Positions 8,727 through 17,631 of a stretch of 64,000 nt of DNA are shown here, piece by piece. Within the stretch, counting starts at the first letter, position 1. Each line of letters opens with the position of its first letter. The position numbers were made by a program, and so were the translations under genes. Below the pieces are notes generated by a model. It was not told the DNA's origin. It did no database searches and worked only from the letters and a program-made list of their open reading frames with translations. This DNA comes from Solwaraspora sp. WMMD791 (GTDB lineage Bacteria; Actinomycetota; Actinomycetes; Mycobacteriales; Micromonosporaceae): positions 6,735,001 through 6,799,000 of the forward strand of contig NZ_CP120737.1 of the NCBI RefSeq assembly GCF_029581195.1, read 5' to 3'.

Positions 8727-10105
8727 GACCGCAGCCGCCCGGCGAGCGAGCGCAGCCGTCCGGCGAGGCGAATGCGCGTCGGGCCGTGCCGCGTCGGCGG
8801 GCGATCGCCACCACCGCCGCGCTGCTCGCCGGCACCGGGGTCGGCGGGATCGGTGCCGCCGCGTACGGCAGTGGGCTGGCCGCGCCGGCCGAGCGGGACT
8901 ACGACGTACGGGAGTTCGGCGCCGCCGGCGACGGCAGCACCGACGACACCCACAGCCTGCAACGCGCCCTGGACGCCGCCCGCGCCACCGGCGGCATCGT
9001 GTTCCTGCCACCGGGCGTCTACCTGACCCGCCGGCTCACCCTCTACTCCCGGGTCCACCTGCGTGGCTCCGGCGGCGACGCGACGATTCTGCGGCTGGCC
9101 CCCGACAGCAACACCGCCGTCGTCGAATCCGACGACTACGAGGCGCAGTCGCGGGCCGGCAGCGACGCCGGGATCACCCTGTTCAGCGTCCGCGACCTGA
9201 CCGTCGACGGAAACCAGGGGCAGGGCAACCCGGTCAGCTGCGGGCTGCGGCTGTACGGGTACGGCTACGAACTGACCGACCTGACGGTGTTCAACTGCGG
9301 TGCCGACGGGGTGGCCAGCGGCTGGGGGACCGCCGGGCACCTGCCGGCGCCGTCGCACCAGATGGAGTCACGGATCACCGGTCTGCGTACCCACGACAAC
9401 GGCGGCCACGGGGTGAACTTCGCCGGGCCGCACGACTCGATGTTCCTCAACTGCCTGTCGTTTCAGAACGCCGGCACCGGGTTCCACCTGGCCGGCAACT
9501 CGTACGGCACCCTGATGGTCAACTGCCACGCGTGGGGGGTCCGGCAGAACGTCTCGTTCGAGCTGGCCGCCTCCGGTATCGGCTGCGTGAACTGCTACGC
9601 CGACCTCGACGGCGGGGTCGGCGTCCGGATCTCCCGCAACGACTGCCGTTGGCTGGCCGGCTACGTCCAGGGGGCCAACCACCCCGGCCCGGCCACCGAG
9701 ATCGGCGTCCAGTTCGTGCCCGGTGCCGTCGCGGCGGAGCCGGCCTGCATCACCGTCGACACGTTGATCCGCAACTGCGCGACCGCCGCCGTCGACTTCG
9801 GCGCCGACCGGGGCATGTCGAGCGTACGGGCCGTGCTGTCCCAGCCGGGGGTGGCCGGCGCCGCCGACACCGGGCTCGGCTGGATCGGACGGCCCGCGCC
9901 GGACACCCAGGTGGAGATCACCCACGGCCTCGGACATCCGAAGAACCTGGTCGTGCGGCCCGCGTTCGACCTGCGGGCCGAGCCGACGCCGCCGGCCCCG
10001 GACGACAGCCAGGTCCGGGTGTTCGCCCGCGAGGTCGACGGCCGTACGCAACTGTGCGCCCGGTTCGCCAACGGCGAGGTACGGGTGCTGGCCAGCGACA
10101 CCTGA
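8723..10105 (+). CDS. Exported right-handed beta-helix (pectate-lyase-superfamily) protein
   Basis: The N-terminus has a twin-arginine-like signal (PRRRAIATTAALLAG, residues about 28-42), so the 460-residue protein is probably exported folded. The mature part opens with YDVREFGAAGDGSTDDTHSLQRAL, the entry strand of pectate lyase 3/epimerase-type beta-helices, then VFLPPGVYLTRRLTL and a series of repeated strands (DLTVDGNQGQG, THDNGGHGVNFAG). Such proteins cleave, epimerise or deacetylate polysaccharides or bind them; the activity here is open. As last gene of the glycosyltransferase/Wzy/Wzx run (ATGA overlap) it probably trims or modifies the exported polymer. Confidence 0.82.
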   Translation: MRPQPPGERAQPSGEANARRAVPRRRAIATTAALLAGTGVGGIGAAAYGSGLAAPAERDYDVREFGAAGDGSTDDTHSLQRALDAARATGGIVFLPPGVYLTRRLTLYSRVHLRGSGGDATILRLAPDSNTAVVESDDYEAQSRAGSDAGITLFSVRDLTVDGNQGQGNPVSCGLRLYGYGYELTDLTVFNCGADGVASGWGTAGHLPAPSHQMESRITGLRTHDNGGHGVNFAGPHDSMFLNCLSFQNAGTGFHLAGNSYGTLMVNCHAWGVRQNVSFELAASGIGCVNCYADLDGGVGVRISRNDCRWLAGYVQGANHPGPATEIGVQFVPGAVAAEPACITVDTLIRNCATAAVDFGADRGMSSVRAVLSQPGVAGAADTGLGWIGRPAPDTQVEITHGLGHPKNLVVRPAFDLRAEPTPPAPDDSQVRVFAREVDGRTQLCARFANGEVRVLASDT

Positions 10106-10151
10106 CACCTGACACCTGACGTCGGTCGGCCGAGGTGCCGCGCTGGTGCGG

Positions 10152-11213
10152 CTACCCGGCGGCGGTGCCGGTGGCCGCGATGGCCGCCGTGTCGTCGCGG
10201 CGGACCGCGTCGAAGAACGCCTCGGCCCGGACCGTGTCGGGCAGTACCACGCTCTGGTCGCCACGCATCCCGGTGCCCGAGGTGGGGCTGGTGTAGAAGC
10301 TGAGGTTCCCGCTGCGCAGATGCCGCAGGTCGGTGGCGACGCCGACGATGTTGAGGGTGTCGTCGACGGCGACGGCGTCGGCCGTGGCCCGCAGGAACGC
10401 GTTGAGCCGGCCCGGGTTGGTGAGGATTCCACCCGACGACGCCTTGTCGATGATCGCCCGGATCACCTGCTGCTGGTGGCGGATCCGGGCGAAGTCGCCG
10501 TCGGCGAACGCGTACCGCTCCCGGGCGTAGTCCAGCGCGGCGGCGCCGTCCATGGTCTGCGGTCCGGCCTCGAACCGGCGGATGCTGTCCGGGTTCAGCG
10601 AATGCGTCGAGGTGAACGCCTCCTCGACGTCGATCTCCACCCCGTCGAGGGCGTCCACGATGTCCTTGAAGCCGGCGAAGTCGACCATCACCACATGGTC
10701 GATCCGTACGCCCGTGTAGTTCTCGACGGTCTGCACCATCAGCGGCGCACCACCCCAGGCGTACGCCGCGTTGATCTTCGCGTCGGTGTCGCCGTACCGG
10801 CCGTCGGCGCTGCGCGGCACGTGAATCCAGGTGTCCCGGGGGATGGAGACCAGCTGCGCGCCGGAGCGGTCCGCCGGCACGTGCATCAGGATGATGGTGT
10901 CGGCGCGGGATCCGCCGGTCGACCCGGGGTCGCGCGTGTCGCTGCCCAGGATCAGCAGGTTCATCGCGTTCGCCGCCACCTCCTCACGTACCGGACGCTC
11001 CTCCTGCGGCACCTCGTCGAACGCCTCGATGCGGACGATGTCGGCGCCGATGTCCCGGGCGTACCACCACGCCGCGAGCGCGCCGCCACCGCCCAGCAGG
11101 GCCACGACGACCAGGGTGACCAGCATCGTCCGCAGCCACCGCCGCCGTCGGGTCGGGGCGGCCGGCGGCCGGGACGGCGCGGCGGCGTCGGTGGGAGTCG
11201 TGTCGGCGGGCAT
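10152..11213 (-). CDS. LytR-CpsA-Psr (LCP) family phosphotransferase
   Basis: LCP enzymes transfer lipid-linked glycopolymers onto cell-wall peptidoglycan outside the membrane. The 353-residue protein has a basic, Pro-rich cytoplasmic tail, one membrane helix (about residues 28-50) and the LCP domain: LLILGSDTRDPG, RADTIILMHVP, SIPRDTWIHVP with the conserved Arg-Asp, KINAAYAWGG, NYTGVRIDHVVMVDFAGF and YARERYAFADGDFARIRHQQQ with its conserved arginines. It is opposite in direction to both flanking polysaccharide genes and diverges from the glycosylphosphotransferase at 11295 across about 80 bases. Context suggests it anchors the polymer made by this locus. Confidence 0.93.
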   Translation of the reverse strand: MPADTTPTDAAAPSRPPAAPTRRRRWLRTMLVTLVVVALLGGGGALAAWWYARDIGADIVRIEAFDEVPQEERPVREEVAANAMNLLILGSDTRDPGSTGGSRADTIILMHVPADRSGAQLVSIPRDTWIHVPRSADGRYGDTDAKINAAYAWGGAPLMVQTVENYTGVRIDHVVMVDFAGFKDIVDALDGVEIDVEEAFTSTHSLNPDSIRRFEAGPQTMDGAAALDYARERYAFADGDFARIRHQQQVIRAIIDKASSGGILTNPGRLNAFLRATADAVAVDDTLNIVGVATDLRHLRSGNLSFYTSPTSGTGMRGDQSVVLPDTVRAEAFFDAVRRDDTAAIAATGTAAG

Positions 11214-11294
11214 GCCCGGATGGTAGCGGCTGCACGGGCATCGACGGCCGCCGTATCATCTGGACGGCTGGTCAGCTACTCGGGGGACGTCGTC

Positions 11295-12773
11295 ATGACA
11301 CAGGTGGAGGCCGTACCGCGGCAGCGTTCGGTGTCGACGGTCGCACCGCCGGGCCCGGCGGTGCCGCCGCCGGCCGGGCACCGCAGTGCGCTACGGGCCT
11401 GGATGCTCACGCTCCCCGTCGACCTGGGCGCGTTCCTGCTGCCGCTGGCCTGGAACCGGGACCACTGGAAAGGCGTCATCGCCGCCAGCCTGGTCACTGT
11501 GGTCATCTTCGCCCTGGGTGGACTGTACGCCGGCCGTCGGCACGTCAGTTTCCTCGACGAACTGCCCCAGCTGTGCGTGCGGCTGCTGGCCGCCGCCGCC
11601 GTGGTCGCGATCGTCGCCGCCGAGCGGCACGACTCGGTGGACTACGTGGCCGGGTTCATGCGGGTCGTCGCGGTCAGCGCCGGGCTGGTGCTGCTCGGGC
11701 GGCTGGTGACCCGGCTGGCCGTGGTGCTGGCGCGCCGCCGTCGCTGGGTCGAGCATGCCGCCGTCATCGTCGGCGGCGGCCCGGTCGCCATCGAGCTCGC
11801 CCGGCTGCTGCACCGCTACCCCGAGTACGGCCTGCACGTCGTCGGGTTCGTCGACGTGGCGGCCACCGGGCACCGGGCCACCGACGTGGCCACGACCGGG
11901 CACCGGGGCATCGACGTGGCCACGACCGGGCACGGCGTCGTCGACGGCCCGCCGCTGCTCGGCGGCCTCGACCAGATCGAGGAGCTGATCCGCCGGGTAC
12001 GGTGCGAAGTGGTGCTGATCGCCGACGTCGACTGCACCGACGAGGAGCTGCTGCGCGTCGCCCGGCTGCCCGGGGTCGCCGCCTGCGACCTGTGGGTGGT
12101 GCCCCGCCTGCGGGAGTTCCACGCCCGCAACGGCATCCCCGACCACATCGGCGCGATCGGGGTCAGCCGGGTCACCCCGCCGTCGCTGACCGGCCCCCAG
12201 TTCGCGGTGAAACGCGCCTTCGACATCGTCGCCGCCGGCATCGCACTGGTGCTGCTCAGCCCGGTGCTGCTGGTGTGCGCGGTGGCGACGCGCGTCGAGG
12301 GCGGCCCCGGGGTGCTGTTCCGGCAGGTCCGCGTCGGGCGGCACGGCCGGCCGTTCGAGCTGCTGAAGTTCCGGTCGATGCGGCCCGCCGACGAGACCGA
12401 GTCGCAGACCACCTGGTCGGTGGCGGACGACCCCCGGCTACGTCCGGTCGGCCGGTTCCTGCGCCGTACGTCGTTGGACGAGCTGCCCCAGCTGTGGAAC
12501 ATCCTGCGCGGCGACATGACCATGGTCGGCCCCCGCCCGGAACGCCCCTACTTCGTCGACCAGTTCTCGGTCGACTATCCCGAGTACGCGATGCGCCACC
12601 GCGTACCGGTCGGGCTGACCGGGTTGGCGCAGGTCAGCGGGTTGCGCGGCGACACACCCATCTCCGACCGGGCCCGGTTCGACAACTACTACATCGAGAA
12701 CTGGTCGCTCTGGCTGGACGTGAAGGTGATCCTGCGGACAATGATGGAGGTCGTCCGGGGCGGCGGCCGCTGA
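11295..12773 (+). CDS. Polyprenyl-phosphate glycosylphosphotransferase (WcaJ/WbaP type)
   Basis: Starts repeat-unit synthesis by moving a sugar-1-phosphate from UDP-sugar to undecaprenyl phosphate. The 492 residues show four membrane segments (about 35-145), a CoA-binding-like Rossmann domain (AAVIVGGGPVAIELARLLHRYP) and the C-terminal catalytic domain: KRAFDIVAAGIALVLLSP, LLKFRSM, RRTSLDELPQLWNILRGDM and MVGPRPERP, all hallmarks of the bacterial sugar transferase family. ATG 11295 follows GGGGGA. Residues about 186-215 carry a three-copy ten-residue tandem repeat unusual for the family. Confidence 0.95.
   Translation: MTQVEAVPRQRSVSTVAPPGPAVPPPAGHRSALRAWMLTLPVDLGAFLLPLAWNRDHWKGVIAASLVTVVIFALGGLYAGRRHVSFLDELPQLCVRLLAAAAVVAIVAAERHDSVDYVAGFMRVVAVSAGLVLLGRLVTRLAVVLARRRRWVEHAAVIVGGGPVAIELARLLHRYPEYGLHVVGFVDVAATGHRATDVATTGHRGIDVATTGHGVVDGPPLLGGLDQIEELIRRVRCEVVLIADVDCTDEELLRVARLPGVAACDLWVVPRLREFHARNGIPDHIGAIGVSRVTPPSLTGPQFAVKRAFDIVAAGIALVLLSPVLLVCAVATRVEGGPGVLFRQVRVGRHGRPFELLKFRSMRPADETESQTTWSVADDPRLRPVGRFLRRTSLDELPQLWNILRGDMTMVGPRPERPYFVDQFSVDYPEYAMRHRVPVGLTGLAQVSGLRGDTPISDRARFDNYYIENWSLWLDVKVILRTMMEVVRGGGR
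11851..11940 (+). repeat. Three-copy 30-bp tandem repeat inside the glycosylphosphotransferase gene
   Basis: Units at 11851-11880, 11881-11910 and 11911-11940 share GACGTGGC(C/G) and ACCGGGCAC and encode the residue repeats VDVAATGHRA, TDVATTGHRG and IDVATTGHGV. The period is a whole number of codons, so copy-number change keeps the frame. Confidence 0.9.
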
Positions 12774-12791
12774 CGCGGCGATCATCAGGCG

Positions 12792-13757
12792 GTGAGCACC
12801 GCAGACCCGACGCCGAGGCTGTCGACCGCCCAGTGGTACGCCGACTTCGCCCGCCGGCAGGCGTCCGGGGTGTCGCCCAGCTACGAGCGGCTGGCGTACG
12901 CGGTCGCCCGCGACGACGATCTGTTGGCGCTGCTGGACTCGTTGCCGCCGCCGACCCGGCAACCCAACCTGCTGTTCGGGGTGGTCCGGCTGCTCGGCGG
13001 GCCGGTCGACGACCCAGCCGCGTTCCACGACTTCACGGTCGCGCGCTGGCCGGAGGTCGAGGCGCAGATGCGTCGCCGGTTGACTCAGACCAACGAGGCC
13101 GGGCGGTGCGCCGTACTGCTGCCGGTGCTGGCGGCGTTGCCGCAGCCGCTGGCGTTGCTCGAAGTCGGCGCGTCGGCGGGCCTGTGTCTCTACCCGGACC
13201 GGTACGCCTACCGCTACGACGGCGGCCCGACCGTGGGTCAGGGCGAGCCGCTGCTCGACTGTGTGACGACCGGGCTGACGCCGCCGCGTACCCGGCCGAA
13301 GGTGGTGTGGCGGGCCGGGTTGGACCTGACCCCGCTGGACGTCACCGACGCCGCCGACATCGCCTGGCTGGACGCGTTGATCTGGCCGGAGCAGGAGCAT
13401 CGGCGGGCCCGGCTGGCGGCCGCTGCGGCGGTGGCGGCGGCCGATCCGCCGCTGCTGGTCAGGGGCGACCTGGTCGACGATCTGCCGGCGCTGGCCGCGT
13501 CGGCGCCGCCGGACGCGACGCTGGTCGTGTTCCACACCGCCGTGCTCTACCACGTGCCGGCACCGCGCCGGTCGGCCTTCGTCGACCTGGTACGCGGCCT
13601 ACCCGGCCACTGGCTGGCGAACGAGGGGCCGGACATTCTGTGCCACGACGCGTTGCCGCCGCCACCGGACGACACCCTGCACAACGTGCTGGCCCTGGAC
13701 GGCCGACCACTGGCCTGGACCCGCCCACACGGCCAGGGGATCGTCTGGTTCGGTTGA
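12792..13757 (+). CDS. DUF2332 family protein
   Basis: Function unknown. The 321-residue protein matches the DUF2332 pattern: an early YADFARRQASGVSPSYERLA segment, EVGASAGLCLYPDRYAY, TEAVVFHTAVL-like VVFHTAVLYHVP, and a C-terminal WTRPHGQGIVWFG. The glycine-containing EVGASAG strand suggests a Rossmann-like fold, but no catalytic residues can be assigned. GTG 12792 is 18 bases after the glycosylphosphotransferase stop, so it may be cotranscribed with it. It converges with the acetyltransferase gene on the other strand, leaving only 13 bases between stops. Confidence 0.85.
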   Translation: MSTADPTPRLSTAQWYADFARRQASGVSPSYERLAYAVARDDDLLALLDSLPPPTRQPNLLFGVVRLLGGPVDDPAAFHDFTVARWPEVEAQMRRRLTQTNEAGRCAVLLPVLAALPQPLALLEVGASAGLCLYPDRYAYRYDGGPTVGQGEPLLDCVTTGLTPPRTRPKVVWRAGLDLTPLDVTDAADIAWLDALIWPEQEHRRARLAAAAAVAAADPPLLVRGDLVDDLPALAASAPPDATLVVFHTAVLYHVPAPRRSAFVDLVRGLPGHWLANEGPDILCHDALPPPPDDTLHNVLALDGRPLAWTRPHGQGIVWFG

Positions 13758-13770
13758 CCCGTCGACGGGG

Positions 13771-14502
13771 TCAGGGCTGGTGCAACCAGACCCGCAGGGC
13801 ACCGATCGGGCGGAAACCGTGCGTACGGGCGAGGGACAGGTCGTCGCCCTGCTCGTAGCCGACCAGGGGCAGCCCCGGGAAGTTGGTGGGTGCCTCGTTG
13901 ATGGCGGCCGCCCAGACGTCGGACCGGTGGACGCTGTCGGTGGCGAACAGGTTGGACAGGCCGACGACGCCCTCGGCACAGGTCAGGACGAATCCACCAG
14001 CAACCCTGTCGCCGTCGGCCCTCAACGAGAAGATCCGTACCGACGGTTCGCGCAGCAGCGCCGGCCGGAAGACATCGACCGGGCTGTCGTCGCCGTGCCA
14101 GGCGGCCTGCCACTCGTGCAGCTCGGCGGCGGTGGTGACCTGCCGGACCGTCAGGACCGTCAGAGTCGGCGTCGTCGGTACGGGCAACCCCGCTGGGCGG
14201 TGGATCCAGTCGGCGGTGAACAGCTCGACGAAGCCGTCCGGGCCGAGGTCCAGGGTGGCGAAGCTGTCCTTGACCGAGCATCCCGGTGACGTCGTGTCGA
14301 TCCGGCCGAGGAGGTCGGCGGGTGTCGCGTCGGGGCGCAGGGTGACCGCGTCGGGGTAGTACGGCGGTGTCCGGCGGGCGCTGCACCACGCGGCGTCGTC
14401 GACGGTGTCGGGGCAGCCGTGTGAGCGTGAGACGGCCGCGCACCAGGCGGCATTGTTACAGGCCGCCGCGCTACGCATCGCGGCCGTGGTGCTCGGGTCC
14501 AC
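13771..14502 (-). CDS. GNAT-like N-acetyltransferase
   Basis: Probably a GNAT-fold acyltransferase of unknown substrate. The C-terminal half (about 115-243) has a GNAT-like order: VRIFSLRADGDRVAGGFVLTC (central strands), VVGLSNLFATDSVHRSDVWAAAINEA, and GYEQGDDLSLARTHGFRPIGALRVWL, a typical last strand where a ...GF...G.. motif follows the acetyl-CoA helix. The R-x-x-G-x-G/A pyrophosphate loop is not clear. The first 60 residues contain five cysteines (ACNNAAWC, HGC, AWCSA), unusual for the family and possibly metal-binding. The start is the outermost in-frame ATG at 14502; later starts are possible. Confidence 0.6.
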   Translation of the reverse strand: MDPSTTAAMRSAAACNNAAWCAAVSRSHGCPDTVDDAAWCSARRTPPYYPDAVTLRPDATPADLLGRIDTTSPGCSVKDSFATLDLGPDGFVELFTADWIHRPAGLPVPTTPTLTVLTVRQVTTAAELHEWQAAWHGDDSPVDVFRPALLREPSVRIFSLRADGDRVAGGFVLTCAEGVVGLSNLFATDSVHRSDVWAAAINEAPTNFPGLPLVGYEQGDDLSLARTHGFRPIGALRVWLHQP

Positions 14503-14631
14503 ATGGACAGTCTGTCACGCGCGGGCGTCCGGCAGCTGACCGACGCGATCCGGGTGACCGTTCACGACGACGTGGCGTCACTCGGTGGCCTATATTCGCG
14601 GCAGGCACACAGACAGTAGAAGCGGACATCG

Positions 14632-15597
14632 ATGCCGTACGTTCTCGACACCACGGACATGCCGCAACCGGACCGCATCGACGCCGTCTACCTGGCGATG
14701 ATGTACGCTTCGGCACCCTGTCACGTCATCCACGAGGACCCCGATGGGGACATCCACTGCCGGATGGAGCTGTGGGATCTCGGCAACGCCAACATCTTCA
14801 TCAGCCGATCCTCCGGCATCCGGCTGCTGCGTACCGCCAGACAGGCCAAACAGGACGCGATGCCGGTCGTCGCCCTTTCCGTCCAGCGGCGGGCCCACGG
14901 GCACCTCGATCAGTACCGGCACCTGCAGGTCGTCCCACCGGGCGGGCTGCTCGCCGTCGACCTGTCCGGCCCGTACGACTACTCGTGGTCCGGCGACGGG
15001 GCCGCCGGCTGCATCCAGGTCCCCAGCGACCAGCTCGGCCTGCCGATCGACGTCATCCGCCAGGCCGTCCACCGGCTGCGGGCCAGCCCGCTGTACGGCA
15101 TGGTCACCGCCCACATCGCGAACCTCACCCGGGACCCGGCGCGGATCACCGCCGACCTGGCCGCCGGGTCCGTCGCCACCGCCAGCATCGAGCTGGTCCG
15201 GGCGCTGCTGGCCTCGGCCGCCCACACCGACCGGCTGACCAGCCAGGTGCTCGCCGAAACGCTGCTCACCCGGGTCCGCGCGTACGTCCGGCAGCACCTG
15301 GCCGACCCGGACCTCACCGCCCGGCGCATCGCGGCGGCGCACAACGTCTCGCTGCGGCACCTGTACAAGGTGTGTGCGCAGGCCGACATCAGCCTCGAAC
15401 AGTGGATCATCAGCGAGCGGCTGCACCACGCGTGGCACGACCTGCGGCGGCCGGAGAACCGGCACCGACCGGTCGCGGTGATCGCCCACCGCTGGGGGTT
15501 CCGCGACCCGACGCACTTCACCCGGCGGTTCAAGGCCCGCTACGGACTCTCCCCGGGGGAGCTGCGGCGGTCGTCGCAGGAGGCACCCGACGCCTGA
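14632..15597 (+). CDS. AraC-family transcriptional regulator (paralogue 1)
   Basis: A 321-residue DNA-binding regulator. The N-terminal ~200 residues form an AraC-binding-like sensor domain (RMELWDLGNANIFISRSSG), and the C-terminal ~110 residues carry two helix-turn-helices: LTARRIAAAHNVSLRHLYKV and IAHRWGFRDPTHFTRRFKARYGLSPGE. It is clearly related in order and sequence to the next gene, pointing to a tandem duplication. A TATATT -10-like box at about 14591 precedes it. Its likely targets are itself, its neighbour and the hydrolase operon, judged only from position. Confidence 0.9.
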   Translation: MPYVLDTTDMPQPDRIDAVYLAMMYASAPCHVIHEDPDGDIHCRMELWDLGNANIFISRSSGIRLLRTARQAKQDAMPVVALSVQRRAHGHLDQYRHLQVVPPGGLLAVDLSGPYDYSWSGDGAAGCIQVPSDQLGLPIDVIRQAVHRLRASPLYGMVTAHIANLTRDPARITADLAAGSVATASIELVRALLASAAHTDRLTSQVLAETLLTRVRAYVRQHLADPDLTARRIAAAHNVSLRHLYKVCAQADISLEQWIISERLHHAWHDLRRPENRHRPVAVIAHRWGFRDPTHFTRRFKARYGLSPGELRRSSQEAPDA

Positions 15598-15599
15598 CC

Positions 15600-15626
15600 G
15601 TGCACTGTGGGCAACACTGGTGCACT
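15600..15626 (+). promoter_or_regulatory. GTGCACT direct repeats upstream of AraC paralogue 2
   Basis: GTGCACT occurs at 15600-15606 and 15620-15626, a 20-bp period (two helical turns), the spacing expected for the two half-sites of an AraC-type regulator. It lies between the two araC-like genes. Confidence 0.5.
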
Positions 15627-15693
15627 CAGGGCCCCTCAGCGACGTCGAACTCCGGCGCTATTTTCACACCGTCAGCGCCAGATAGGGGCAATC

Positions 15694-16689
15694 ATGCTCG
15701 TTCTCGACACCCAGTCGCTGCCGGTCGCCGACCGCGCCGAGGCGTTCCAGGCCACGGTCAGCGCGAACTGCTCCTCCAGCATGGCGACGTTCGAGGACCC
15801 GTCAGCGATCCAGGCGAGGATGACGGTCTCCGACTTCGGCGCGGCGAAGGTCTTCAACATCGACGCCTCCGGCACCACGCTGCGCCGTACGCCGTACATG
15901 TCCCGGTCCATCCCGGAGACGTCGATCGTGCTGGCCCTGCCGATGCGTACCGACAACCATCTGAGCTGGGCCCGGGAGGAACGGCTGTACGGCCCCCGGG
16001 ACCTGATGCTGGTCGACCTGTCGCTGCCCTATGTCTACGGCTGGCAGGGCGGTGGTGCCTCGTACGCCCTGCATGTCGACGTCGACCAGCTCGGCGTCCC
16101 CCGCGACATGATCCACGACGCCGCCCGGGAACCCCGCCGCAGCCCGCTCTACGACCTGGTACGCGACCACGTCGCCCGGGTGACCGCGCAGGCGGAGCAG
16201 TTGGCCGACGGCCCCGGCGCGGCCGAACTCGGGGCCGCCTCCGCCGAGCTGATGCGGGCGCTGGTGGTCTCCGCCGCTGGCGACGGCCGGCGGCTCAGCG
16301 ACGCCATGCACTCGTCGATGCAGGCCCGGGTCCAGGCGTACGTCCGCAACAACCTGCGCGACCCCGACCTGACGCCGGCCCGGATCGCGGCGGCGAACGC
16401 CATGTCGCTGCGCGCCCTCTACAAGCTGTACGAGGCGATGGGGCAGAGCCTGGAGCAGTCCATCATCGAGCAACGCCTGCAGGGAGCCCGGACCGACCTG
16501 ACGGCGTCACACCGGCGGTACACCTCCATCGCCGCCGTCGCCCGTGCCTGGGGTTTCGCCAACCCGAGCTTCTTCGCCACCAAGTTTCGCCAGGCGTTCG
16601 GCGTCACACCCCGGCAACTGGTGGCGGCCAGCGACCCATCCAGAGGCCGTGACCTCGCCAGATCGGCAGCCGACGGCGGCTCCGGCTGA
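15694..16689 (+). CDS. AraC-family transcriptional regulator (paralogue 2)
   Basis: A 331-residue regulator with the same layout as the gene before it: an N-terminal sensor domain (ARMTVSDFGAAKVFNIDAS) and a C-terminal pair of helix-turn-helices (LTPARIAAANAMSLRALYKL and VARAWGFANPSFFATKFRQAFGVTPRQ). ATG 15694 is chosen because it aligns with the start of paralogue 1 and follows ATAGGGGCA. Direct GTGCACT repeats precede it and GTGCAAC repeats follow it, in front of the hydrolase operon it may control. The inducer is unknown. Confidence 0.9.
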   Translation: MLVLDTQSLPVADRAEAFQATVSANCSSSMATFEDPSAIQARMTVSDFGAAKVFNIDASGTTLRRTPYMSRSIPETSIVLALPMRTDNHLSWAREERLYGPRDLMLVDLSLPYVYGWQGGGASYALHVDVDQLGVPRDMIHDAAREPRRSPLYDLVRDHVARVTAQAEQLADGPGAAELGAASAELMRALVVSAAGDGRRLSDAMHSSMQARVQAYVRNNLRDPDLTPARIAAANAMSLRALYKLYEAMGQSLEQSIIEQRLQGARTDLTASHRRYTSIAAVARAWGFANPSFFATKFRQAFGVTPRQLVAASDPSRGRDLARSAADGGSG

Positions 16690-16698
16690 CACCGACCG

Positions 16699-16723
16699 GT
16701 GCAACCACAGCAAAGTGTGCAAC
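16699..16723 (+). promoter_or_regulatory. GTGCAAC direct repeats upstream of the hydrolase operon
   Basis: GTGCAAC at 16699-16705 and 16717-16723 (18-bp period), about 100 bases before the first hydrolase gene. They share GTGCA with the repeats before AraC paralogue 2, so one or both regulators may bind here. Confidence 0.45.
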
Positions 16724-16827
16724 GAGACGAAAATGCTGTGCGTCGTCAGAAAACTCCGAGCGTCGCCACGGTGCGACATTTTTTCGCATCGCCGGCCCGA
16801 ACGCGGCCGGCGCCGTGAGGAGTTTCG

Positions 16828-17631
16828 ATGTTCAGTTCCCTACGGAGCTGGCGGTTGCCGCGTCTGGCGTTGGCGATCGCCGTACTGCTCGGGGTGAGCG
16901 CCACGGCGGCGGTGGCTGCTGGCCCGCACGGCCCCAAGCCGACCGTCGTGCTCGTGCACGGCGCGTTCGCCGACGCGTCCGGCTGGACCGACGTGACCCG
17001 TAACCTGCTGCGCAAGGGCTACCCGGTGATCGCCCCGGCCAACCCACTCCGCGGCGTCGACTCCGACGCCGCGTACCTGCGCAGTGTGCTGGCCACCATC
17101 GACGGCCCGATCGTGCTGGTCGGCCATTCGTACGGCGGTTTCGTCATGACCACCGCCGCGACCGGCGACCCGGACGTCAAAGCACTGGTCTACGTCGCGG
17201 CGTTCGCCCCGGACGCGGGCGACACCGTCGGCGGCCTGGCCAGCCAGTTCCCTGGCAGCCGGCTCGACCCGACCGCCCTCGACATCCGCCCCTACCCGGG
17301 CGGCAACGACGGTTACATCAAGACCTCGGTGTTCCGCTCGGTGTTCGCCGCCGACGTGCCGGCCGGCACCGCTGCGGTCATGGCCGCCACCCAGCGTCCG
17401 GCCGAACTCGCCACCCTTGGCCAGCCCGCCGGCGAACCCGCCTGGGCGACCATTCCGACATGGACGCTGGTCGCCACCGACGACCAGGTGATCCCGGCTG
17501 CCGCCCAACGGTTCATGGCACAGCGGGCGGGCGCCCGAGTCACCGAGGTCAAGGCCTCGCACGCCGTCATGGTCGCCAAGCCCGGCCCGACCACCGACGT
17601 CATCCTCGCCGCCATCAAGGGAGTGTCCTGA
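16828..17631 (+). CDS. Exported alpha/beta hydrolase
   Basis: A 267-residue alpha/beta hydrolase with a Sec-type signal peptide (residues 1-31, [19 protein letters not shown]), so it acts outside the membrane. Catalytic features are [10 protein letters not shown] (oxyanion region), the nucleophile elbow GHSYGG (Ser101), an Asp in TDDQVIP and a His in KASHAVM. The family (RsbQ/EstA-like, AB hydrolase 6) includes esterases and lactonases; the substrate is unknown. First gene of a four-gene operon; its stop overlaps the next ATG. A short inverted repeat with a T6 loop at about 16768-16790 sits in the leader. Confidence 0.9.
   Translation: MFSSLRSWRLPRLALAIAVLLGVSATAAVAAGPHGPKPTVVLVHGAFADASGWTDVTRNLLRKGYPVIAPANPLRGVDSDAAYLRSVLATIDGPIVLVGHSYGGFVMTTAATGDPDVKALVYVAAFAPDAGDTVGGLASQFPGSRLDPTALDIRPYPGGNDGYIKTSVFRSVFAADVPAGTAAVMAATQRPAELATLGQPAGEPAWATIPTWTLVATDDQVIPAAAQRFMAQRAGARVTEVKASHAVMVAKPGPTTDVILAAIKGVS

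Noticed and set aside
10099-10120. Triple ACCTGAC repeat after the beta-helix gene
   Set aside because: Very short and without inverted symmetry; no function suggested.
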